A stretch of DNA of 64,000 nt, from positions 12,507,208 to 12,571,207 of the forward strand of contig NC_064046.1 in NCBI RefSeq assembly GCF_932526225.1, in the 5' to 3' direction. Position 1 is the stretch's first letter. Each line of letters begins with the position of its first letter. Source of the stretch: Nematostella vectensis. Lineage: Eukaryota; Cnidaria; Anthozoa; Actiniaria; Edwardsiidae. Positions 43,801 through 64,000 of the stretch are shown here, one piece after another. Both the position numbers and the translations under genes were made by a program. The notes below the pieces were generated by a model, which saw only the letters and a list, made by a program, of their open reading frames with translations, was not told the origin of the DNA and did not search any database.

Positions 43801-45569
43801 GAAGTGTTGCACAAGCAGATTTTCCTGTGTAAAAAGGACTGAATAAGAAGTCGTGAGGTGCTGCAAAGGTGTTGCGAACACAACAAGCACCGCCAAAAAA
43901 TAGATGCTGTGTTATCGCATTTGACGTGGGGGAAATTCACCTTGAAAAACCACGCGGGAAAACATTCAAGCACTAGCAAAAACACTCAAATTCTATTGAA
44001 AGGTTATTTTAAAGATTATATTTGCGGTAGTTAATACTGAACAACTTGTATTTCCGATTGAACTATCACATTTACGACTGATTTACATTAATAAAGCAAC
44101 CTTTTTAAACACCACAGGTATCTGGAGTATGATAAAAAAAACACCATTTCAGCCTCACTCCAATGTCAGATTTGGCTAAAATTTTGTACACGAAGAGAAG
44201 CAGTACACCTTACTTTCGTACCAGTTTTGGAAACATCAACAGTAATGTATTAAAATACAAAACCCAAAAAGTGACAAAAATACAATCAGCACCAAAACCA
44301 CTCAATACCTTTTAAAATTTGCCAAACGAAGTAAAACATTTGTATCCGGCCGGCCAAGACCCCATCAACATACGAGACCCCCTCCCCCCCCCCCCCCACG
44401 GTCTAATGTTGAGATTTCAAGTGGGCCATGCTAGAGAGGGGACATCCTGCTATTGGACCAACATTGGACCAGGGGGGAGGAGTGATTATATCAAGGACAG
44501 AGGGGGTGTCTTGTAATGCTTTTTGGTATTCTAATCGGTCCAAAAATAGGTGTAGAGGTACATTATCAAGAGTTTTGGCGCAGATTGTAGCGTCTATTTG
44601 CTAGCCCCTCCTTACTCTTTGTTTTGTCAGCTCTTTTTTGTTGTTGTGTAATTTTACTAGGGTGAAAGAAGTCTCCACATAAATAAATAAAATAAAAATT
44701 CCTTTGCATTGTAAACTTTTCGCATGGGACCTCCTTTTTTTTCTTATTTTTAAACATTTGGAATTTTATTTCCATCAAGTTTCGTAATAACGTTTCTGTT
44801 AAAAATAATCAGAGATTGTTAAGTCATGGACCGGAGGTAAACTGGTGACATGCTGCTTTCACAGGGCTTCATTTTCACTGTTTCTATTTTCACACAAAAC
44901 ATTAATGTGTTTTTTTTTTCAGAGTGGACAAGCATAATATCAAGTTACCGTTTCCGTCTCGTGACTAAACTGTTTCGAATATTTGTTTATACTTCAATAT
45001 CGCTTTCGAGGTTTAGCAATTAACGAGTTTCGAAACGTGGCATTGATGTGATTAAAATTAAAATAAGTGCGAGCTCATTGCAAGATAAATTGAACGGAAA
45101 GTAATCTTCAAATTTGATTTTATTCAAGAGTTTTTAAAAAAGGAAATATTTCTAAAAACACCAAAACATCACCTCGTGGACAAGGGGAAACCCCTTGTAA
45201 CTTTGGAATATGACGTCGAAGCACGTATAAAAAAAAAACAAAAAAATAGTAGAATAATCAATTTGTAAATTGCAAAAGAAGCAGTTTGTAGAAGATGATT
45301 TTTCATGGGTAGATCAGAATATGAAAAATCAAGTAGGAAAATTCGTATGAAACACTATATGACCACAGTGAAATCTCATGTTTTCCCCCACGACAACAAT
45401 TGAGGCCGAAGACAAACTTATTTATGAAAGAATCGCGAAAAATTTAGAGAGTGGTTAGGACAAATTCCTACTTACCTAACAAGATGGGTGGTTTGCAATA
45501 GGTCTTCGATACCAAACTCGCTAAAAGCAGGTAAGATAGTGTGAATAGTATGGATGTTTTGAGGAGCAT
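40805..45569 (-). CDS. PLA2G15: Lysosomal phospholipase A2 / LCAT-family acyltransferase
   Basis: Group XV phospholipase A2, which hydrolyses and transacylates phospholipids and ceramide in the lysosomal lumen. Exons in transcription order: 45569-45476, 43571-43418, 42872-42655, 41969-41632, 41209-40805; GT-AG and in phase, 402 residues (human about 412). Residues 1-25 form a signal peptide (MLLKTSILFTLSYLLLASLV). Then the PGDGGS oxyanion loop, the Cys-bounded lid segment ending IDCWSDNMRLVYD, the V-P-x-F-G-K-T motif, and the nucleophile Ser184 in SHSLG. GAWGG, LYGTGVPTP, the acid in GDGDGTVN (347-353) and His381 in AEHM follow. All triad positions are present, so the enzyme looks active. LCAT is the nearest alternative, but the lid and spacing favour the lysosomal enzyme. 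It shares its 5' flank with SPIDR. Confidence 0.95.
42270..42520 (+). mobile_element. Degenerate TTAA-family MITE in a PLA2G15 intron
   Basis: Matches the family in order (CAGTGTCTATTGG, GATGTGACTGATAGCTTAGAG, TTGAGGTTTCCGTAGG, GGAAGTAAACTTG) but is diverged and its ends are lost. It lies between the exons ending 42655 and starting 41969. Confidence 0.65.
44826..44862 (+). mobile_element. Solo TTAA-family MITE end
   Basis: GACCGGAGGTAAACTGGTGAC followed by ATGCTGCTTT matches the right terminal repeat of the family, with nothing of the interior left. It lies in the first intron of PLA2G15. Confidence 0.55.
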
Positions 45570-45840
45570 GGCCTTTAGAGATACACACGAACAACAACAG
45601 AATCCTCACATGGCGCGGGATGCGGGGGAATGGGCCTATACACGCCCACGGACACTAGTCAGCGGATTGAAGGTGCGTGTGGTGTTCTGGGTAATATTCA
45701 AGATGGCGGGAGATTTGAGAGAGTACTCTCTAAATATTTACACAGAAATCATGGGCTTTGCTGAGGAAATCGATAAAAAGGCTTCAAAAGAACCAAACCA
45801 ATGACTGTTTCATAAAAAACAACTATCTTTTTTTGACAAA
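45570..45840. promoter_or_regulatory. Shared bidirectional promoter region of PLA2G15 (-) and SPIDR (+)
   Basis: The two start codons diverge 272 bp apart. CAAGATGGCGGG at 45699-45710 matches the YY1 motif often found at initiation sites of housekeeping genes. It also starts a 33-codon upstream frame (45703-45804) ahead of the inferred SPIDR start. No TATA box is evident. Divergence is seen; promoter function is inferred. Confidence 0.55.
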
Positions 45841-57815
<11,975 letters not shown>

Positions 57816-57942
57816 AAAACGTTCGACATAAAAATTTGTAAAAATACAAAATAAACATTTGCTTACTGCGATAATTGGTCCAGTCCGCTTTTTTGCCTAA
57901 CCACGCGATACTTAAGATTTGCGTTAAAAGACCATTTTTAGT

Positions 57943-58090
57943 GCGATGCACGCTACCGTGGCCACCAAATACAAGATTAACCATGCGACGCGCGCTACCG
58001 TGGCCACTAGTACAAGGTTTACCATGCGATGCACGCTACCGTGGCCACCAAATAAAAGATTAACCATGCGATGCACGCTACCGTGGCCAC
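57943..58090 (+). repeat. 41/42-bp minisatellite, locus 1 (about 4 copies)
   Basis: Units contain GCGATGCACGCTACCGTGGCC and AAGATTAACCAT, starting at 57943, 57985, 58026 and 58068. Same family as 60400-60560. Confidence 0.88.
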
Positions 58091-58278
58091 ATGCTCGAGG
58101 ATCCAGCGTACTTTGCTGGCACTCCCAAAGGTCACTACCCCAGAGGAGCCTGTATTTTTATACTGTAAGAAAGCTAGCAGTCAGAATGAGAATACAAACA
58201 TATCGGGCGTTGAACATGATGTCGATGAAGAAAGAAAAGGTTGTTTACGTTATATCCCTTTTATATACCGAAATTATC

Positions 58279-58426
58279 TAGTAAGTACGCAGCTGCTTTG
58301 TCTCCTATTATCTTTGTTCTACAAAGGAGTTCTTTTGTCTCTATTCTTCTCGTTCTTTGTGTCGAGGTGCGGATATTGTTCATTTGCCCAATCAAATTGC
58401 AGCTTGTAAGAGCTGCGTACTGACCC
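58279..58426 (-). mobile_element. 148-bp hAT-type MITE, copy 2
   Basis: Reverse-oriented copy of the element at 4751-4898, same length, flanked by a perfect 8-bp duplication AAATTATC (58271-58278 and 58427-58434). Ends TAGTAAGTACGCAGCTGC and GAGCTGCGTACTGACCC. Confidence 0.92.
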
Positions 58427-59310
58427 AAATTATCACGTTTTTGTAATTTACCCATACATTGAAATTCACTCACTTTGACAGAGCATGGGTTTCCTTCCAT
58501 ACAGACAGGTAATGACATTTTGTCAAATGGATTAAAAACTCAGAATAGTGAATTGTGATATTTTCCCGTGAGAATTGTGATAAGTGTTTCCCGTGAGAGA
58601 AAAGACCCTTGAGATTGAGATAAACTTGAGAAACACTGCGAGCTAGGAAGCCTTACCCAAGAGAAATTGTTTACACTTAATTGATAGACACCCCCCCCCC
58701 CCAAACACTTAAAATCCTGGCTATGCACCTGTTTAGGGAAGTTCTAGCAGCTAATATTACTAGTCCTAATGCAACTTTTGTTTAAACTCTCCTAAGTGTC
58801 ACAGTGAACTGAATTTAGCGTAGGAGGCTTGGATGTGATGCATAAAAACTGCCATTTCTCGTTGAGTGGCCTCAAATTGGTATGCCAAGACCAACACTCA
58901 TGAGCTTTCTCTTGCATGTGTATCAGGCGAGTACACAGGAGGGTGCAGAGAATACATGGCCCCAAAAAATGGGTAATTTCTTGTTATTAAATGCTATCCT
59001 TTTTCAATATTCCTATACCTATAACTGCACATCCCCCCTTAGCCAATCCTGGGTACATGCCTGTATATCATGCTTACAACCATTTCCACATAAAAAAGAC
59101 AACAATGTAAAAATATAGAAGGTAACCCTTTTACTAGAATTCTGCAATACTGTCAATTTAACCAAAAAGTGGAATTCCACAGCACTATAGCAGGGGATGG
59201 CGGGACATGTAACCCCCTCCCCCTTCAATAATTTTGAAAGCCATATAATTTCAGCCTGTAAATAAAGACAATGGCATACCCCCAATATTCATGACTGCAC
59301 TGGATATACA

Positions 59311-59582
59311 CCTATTTCAAAAAAAGTGCAAATGGCGAATGGCAAATAGTAAATGGCAGATCTAAGCCCGAACGGTGCTTCTGGGTACTAATCATTCGTA
59401 AAATTAAAGGTGTTAAATAAAGTCTAGCAATGTCAGAGACAGATGATCTTTAATTGTTAATTGTTTGATTTTTCCATATTCTTTAGCATTTAGTAGAAAT
59501 TTAATGAGACCCATGGTTCCTTTCGGTCCTAGAACTGCCATTTGCCAATCGCCATTTCGCACTGACGTTTTTTTGAAATGGG
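59311..59582 (+). mobile_element. GTCAGTGC-ended MITE, copy 2
   Basis: Left end CCTATTTCAAAAAAAGTGC and right end GCACTGACGTTTTTTTGAAA are inverse, with inner GGCGAATGGCAAAT repeats extending the terminal repeat to about 45 bp. About 272 bp. Flanks share TATA but no clean duplication is seen. Confidence 0.75.
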
Positions 59583-60399
59583 TATAACAAATATGTGTGA
59601 TTGATTATGAATATTGTAATAATCACATTTTGGTTTATTTTGATGACAGGTGAAATTTATCATCCAGGTTTCAGCCAGCAGCGCATGTATTGAAAGTCAG
59701 AGATGACTATGATTGATAAAAATACTCGAGACAGCAAATGTACCGACAAAATAAGCTCATTGAGTGTAAGTTAATACAATTAAATCTAGGGATGTAAAAT
59801 AACCTTGTACCTGATGTAGAGAAGCGATGGGCTTCAGGATACTAAATAGCCTTAATAAAGCTTTTTTTTCTCGAGTTATAATGCTGGTCCTTGCAGCTTG
59901 TTTAAGTGTGAATCTGCCATTTTCTCCCTGCCGTTTTGCAGGGCAAAGAGAGAAATCACATTTTTATCCTTTTGCAAAATTATCGCGTTTTTCGCCGAAC
60001 AAAACATAAAAAAAAACTTACCAGAAGACAATAATTTTTCATCCGTTTAATACCGAGGTCTTTCAATCATCCACAAACGAAAAGTTGTAGGCCTGCATGT
60101 TTTTGTAAGCTTTCATCTCGTTTGAAGAATAAAAAGAGGACTGCAAGCGAAACACGATTGAAGGATAAAAGTTGAAATTTTGTTAGAATGCAGGGCTCAA
60201 CTCCGTTGGAATAACACATCTTTTGAATGCTATCGAATATCTTAATAGGCTTAAAGAGCGAAAATAATCGGAAAATACGGGAGAAACCTGGTTTTCGCCT
60301 ACAGCTGCCATGTTCGCGCATTGCTGTTTTGACCACCACTTCATGACCGGAAGTAAATTCACACGCCAAAAATCACGTAACTGAAACCCAAGACTACAA

Positions 60400-60560
60400 G
60401 GTTTACCATGCGATTTGCGCCGTCCTGGCTACCAATACAAGGTTTACCATGCGACGCGCGCTACGGTGGCCACCAAGACAAAGTTTACCATGCGACGCGC
60501 GCTATCGTGACCACCAATACAAGGTTTAACATGCTACGCGCGCTACCGTGGCCACCAATG
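60400..60560 (+). repeat. 41/42-bp minisatellite, locus 2 (about 4 copies)
   Basis: Units contain TTTACCATGCGACGCGCGCTA and GGCCACCAA, with starts near 60410, 60451, 60492 and 60533. Same family as 57943-58090, about 2.4 kb away. Confidence 0.88.
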
Positions 60561-61182
60561 TAAAATACGTTAGCCGATTGGCATGCGATTTCGATTTCGA
60601 TATCGAGCAAAATACAAAAACTTCTACAACAATTGGGTTAAAATGCATTTATATTGGTAAGATCAACAATCTAAAAATCTGCAATAACATCCCTCGAGGG
60701 TCCATGGCGCCCGAAGTAAGGCTGCCGACGTATAAAGTACCAAATCACGTGACTGCTGCCGCCACAAAATGCATTCAATTATATCACGTGACAATTGCAG
60801 GCCACAGCTATTTTCACAACTTCAACGTCTCATTATAATATATCTATCTCATCTATAATCACCTGACAATCCAAGGCTACCCACATCTTTACGTGAATGG
60901 GGGGTTCTATCAGTCCAAGGACCACATTATTTCTGAATTAACACGACTTCTTTGCTTTGAACAGAAACTATTTGCTCACATGAAAGCTCCCCATTACACT
61001 TTATCCCGAAGAGGCCAGTAAGAAGCCTGGTCTTTTTACCATTCTTCATAGCTACCTCGACTCGTCTCCTCAGGTATTAGCTCCAGGCTGCTAGGCCGAC
61101 ACTCTCACGCAAAGTAGCAGATCCGCTTGGCCCAGTAATCAACCCTACGTCGCGAAGGGGGGATGGCCTTTAAGACCCGGAC

Positions 61183-63896
61183 CTAACACTTGGGGGGTGA
61201 AGATAGCAAGCTGGTGTGCTCTGATGTGTCAAGCTTTGGCGCTTGCAGCTTGGTTTTGGCTGAGGGTACCTCGCATACTGGTGCACGGAACTTGAACGTT
61301 GAAGACGGTGGATTGTCCTCTTGTGTACCAAACTGGAATTCCATTGAGCTCGGTTTTTGTTTGGGTGTACTATGCGTGGGCGTCGGCGAGTGAAGCTCCT
61401 GCTTTGGGGTGCCAAACTTGTATGCTGTTGAAGGTAGATCCCTTGCTGGTGAGCCAAACTTGTATGAGGGAAGGTTGGGCTTTGGGACACTAAAGTTAAA
61501 TGTCGGTGGGTTCTCTGGTGAACTTGACAAGACTGAAGGAAGATTGGTCGGTGTTAGAGTGTTCTTTTGTGTACCAGGATTTGTAATCGATGAGGGAGAA
61601 TTGTGCACAGGTGCACGAAACTTGAATAACGTTTGGGGCTGATTATGCTCTGAAGTGCCAAACTTGAATGTCAGGGACGGTAGATTGTGCTCTTTGGTAT
61701 CAAGTTTGGGTGTTGTCAATACTAGATGTTGCTCCACAGGTTTGGATGCTGATGCTAGACTGTGCTCCACCGCACCACCAGGCGTCTGCAATACTAGATC
61801 TGATGTATAAGACTGGGCAGACGTTGACTGTACATCACACACCTGTTCACCAAGACTGGATGTTGGAGAGGGTAGACTGTGTTCTTGAGAGGGTAGACTG
61901 TGTTCTGGAGAGGGTTGACTGTGTTCTGGAGAGGGTTGACAGTGTTCTGGAGAGGGTTGACTGTGTTCTGGAGAGGGTTGACTGTGTTCTGGAGAGGGTT
62001 GACTGTGTTCTGGAGAGGGTTGACTGTGTTCTGGAGAGGGTTGACTGTGTTCTGGAGAGGGTAGACTGTGTTCTTGAGAGGGTAGACTGTGTTCTGGAGA
62101 GGGTTGACTGTGTTCTGGAGAGGGTTGACTGTGTTTTAGAGCACCAATCTTGGTTGACAACAATGGAAGATCACACCTTGGTGCCCTAAATCGGTCTACA
62201 ACCGTCCGTGTCTAAATTAGAGAAATTAAATGTTATTCAATTATAATCACACAAATAGCAAAAAATAAGTGGCTTACTAAACAGCACTGTAGACAGCACT
62301 GACCTATCTGTAATTCAGTCCTATGGAGATACTAAGTAAATACAATGGTGGACGGTTGCCTAATGACTTATTGTCTAGAGACCAGTAATCTATCTAGATT
62401 CTCCGTTGAGAACCAACAAGAATGGAGTCGACGCAACACTGATATTCTAGTTGGCAAGAGATGTAAAGAGGTTAAATTCATGGACGTATTCCAATTACCT
62501 GTGTCAGGATGACATGTGTTGTCCAGTCTTCAGTGTTGGACAGGCTCTCTGGACGGGTCATGGCTGCAGGTGAGAGCGCTAAGCTGAGAAGGAAGTCTCT
62601 GGAGTAATGAGCAGGGTCTGTCGTGTTCCCATTGGGACTAACAGACTTGACTGGGAATTCTAGGGACAACAATAACAATTAGAACCTTAGATATACAGTG
62701 TTGTAGTGTGGTTACTAGGAACTCTAGATTCAGTTATATTACATGGTTACTAGGAATTCTATATATAATAATATAACATGGTTTATTTATGACTCGGTTA
62801 TCAATTATTATTACTAATTTGTTGATGAGACTAGGTTTAGTCAAAATGATGCAATCTTTAATGACCATGCTTGCTAAATACAGAGATTCCAAATCACACC
62901 AAACAAATTTGACATACCTAGACTGCACTGGTGAGCATCTCCCCAGCTGTTGCACCAGGAACTAAACCTGGCATCAACACCTAATCCAGGACACATTGCC
63001 TCTGACTGGCTCCTCTGGTGATGGTCTGCAATGGTCTGTAATTGTCTGCCAGGTTGACCATGCCGTTGTATAGGACACCCTTGTCTGGTCCCAGAGTCAT
63101 CTGAGAGGGAGTGTGCAAAGAGTCTCCTGCCATCATGGGGGTAGCCTGTAGCCTGCGGGTGGAATCTTTCCCTGAGTGTTGTCTCAGGAGTTACACTTCC
63201 AGGAGAGCCGAATCCACCACGTGGCCTGTAATTATTATCTGATTTCGCTGGGCTTGGCACCGTCCTTGAGCTCTGTACATCCTCAAGAAGTGAATCTGCT
63301 GTAATATAGACTTTCCTTTTTGAGGTTACAAAGCTGTTCCTACCAGGTTGATAATCCTTTGTTAAGTCTTTTGTACTATTATTAATGTCACTGTGATGTC
63401 TTTGCCTAATGTTTGCTTGGTCGCCCTGTGCAGCAAAGTTACCCATTACAGACTCCAAAGATAATGACCTCTGGTGATTTCCAGTGGTCTGTTTCTCTCC
63501 ACTACCTGACTCCTTAACACTGCAGAAGCTCATATCTATGGTATCATAACCCAAATCATTTGTGGTGTCACTATTGTAATAATCATTGGCAGGCTCTTCT
63601 CCAACAGTACTAGCTGTAGTTTTCTGCCCTATTATCTCAACTGGTGAGTCTGTTTCCTTGACAGCAATATGCTTTAGCTGCGTTTTTAAGTTTGGTTTCT
63701 CATCAGCACCATTGCACCTAGGTTGCCGTTCCTGAAGCATTGAGGAGTCTGTTTCAGGAGGGACATCTTGCCTGCTTGAAGTGTCTGCATGAAGGGATTC
63801 TTGGCTTTGGAACACATCCTCACAGGATCCAGCAGAGCCAAGGGAGGTTGGCGTGTCTGGTAAACCTGAATCAAAGCTCTCCTTTCTCTCTTCCAT
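61183..63896 (-). CDS. Low-complexity protein with candidate eIF4E-binding motif, SQPSPEH repeats and F-x-F(G) motifs
   Basis: Exons in transcription order: 63899-62918, 62659-62499, 62211-61183; GT-AG and in phase. If the ATG at 63896 is the start, the protein has 722 residues; an upstream exon outside the window is possible. Residues 1-326 are acidic and Ser/Thr-rich with basophilic sites (QRSLSLES, RQRHHSD, QRSQSEA). At about 345-351, YSRDFLL fits the eIF4E-binding consensus Y-x4-L-hydrophobic, and the following LALSPAAMTRPESL resembles the eIF4G segment after its own YDREFLL. About 13 SQPSPEH-type heptads follow, then repeats with FKFGT, FKFRA, FNFSV, YKFGS, YKFGT and FQFGT. The stop is TAG at 61183-61185. 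I do not recognise a full-length homologue; a translation-regulator role is inference from the motif. The FxFG-like tail could also suggest nuclear-pore interaction. Confidence 0.7.
61866..62136 (-). repeat. 21-bp coding minisatellite encoding SQPSPEH heptads
   Basis: About 13 in-frame 21-bp units (+ strand core TTGACTGTGTTCTGGAGAGG) inside the last exon. Most read SQPSPEH, with SLPSQEH and SLPSPEH variants at both ends, suggesting a partial block duplication. Unrelated in sequence to the 21-bp arrays at 16687-37267. Confidence 0.93.
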
Positions 63897-64000
63897 GTGC
63901 TGCAAATGAAGAGGAAACATTTTGCAGGTTCTGTGACAATGGAAAAATAAAGTATGGTAAACATAGTACATAAGGTCACTCAACCCCTTATATTCGCAAG

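Larger units (their letters stand above)
57816..61182 (+). other. Gene-free stretch between SPIDR and the next gene
   Basis: Contains two minisatellite loci of one family (57943-58090, 60400-60560), the second hAT-type MITE and a GTCAGTGC-ended MITE. I see no convincing exon. Short frames here lack homology and splice support. Confidence 0.6.

Noticed and set aside
45703-45804. 33-codon frame starting at ATGGCGGGA as the SPIDR start
   Set aside because: It ends in TGA with no donor giving the phase needed by the next exons. Treated as an upstream frame.
60548-60838. 96-codon forward frame
   Set aside because: No splice or homology support, and it begins in the tail of the 41-bp minisatellite.
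61668-62189. 173-codon forward frame of VDCVLER heptads
   Set aside because: Antisense shadow of the SQPSPEH repeat exon, whose - strand frame has spliced, in-phase neighbours.

Overview
This window is nuclear DNA of an animal. Introns are short (tens of bases to about 1.9 kb) with GT-AG borders, and the DNA is full of small inverted-repeat transposons, minisatellites and microsatellites. Four protein-coding genes can be rebuilt exon by exon. Three match proteins conserved across animals: a CHD7/8/9-Kismet chromatin remodeller, lysosomal phospholipase A2 (PLA2G15) and the homologous-recombination scaffold SPIDR. A vertebrate-like gene set with this repeat content suggests a cnidarian such as a sea anemone. 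That species guess is inference; no search was run.

Layout. 1-15000: the 3' portion of a CHD7/8/9 gene (+), 19 in-phase exons at 646-12615, with possible alternative 3' exons at 13315 and 14890. 15000-16690: gene-free, with transposon remnants. 16690-39345: a repeat domain of four arrays of a 21-bp minisatellite (about 10 kb in total), interleaved with near-identical copies of a roughly 5 kb module (complete at 17680 and 25430, truncated at 37270, a short piece at 30830). Each module has two paralogous promoter-like segments with a CRE and an octamer at fixed spacing, two decayed coding regions and several strong hairpins. 40805-45569: PLA2G15 (-), five exons, 402 residues. 45841-57815: SPIDR (+), 26 exons, 879 residues, head to head with PLA2G15 across a short shared promoter region. 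57816-61182: gene-free, with transposons and a dispersed 41/42-bp minisatellite. 61183-63896: a low-complexity protein (-) with a candidate eIF4E-binding motif, about 13 heptapeptide repeats and a series of F-x-F(G) motifs.

The genes do not form a pathway. PLA2G15 and SPIDR are linked only by their shared upstream region. The most unusual signals are: two introns, in CHD and SPIDR, in which the 3' splice site plus the first 21-27 bases of the next exon have been tandemly copied upstream; the 21-bp arrays, whose probable founder unit survives as a single copy inside the duplicated module; six copies of a CRE-octamer pair with invariant 28-bp spacing; and two 148-bp transposon copies, each with a perfect 8-bp target duplication.
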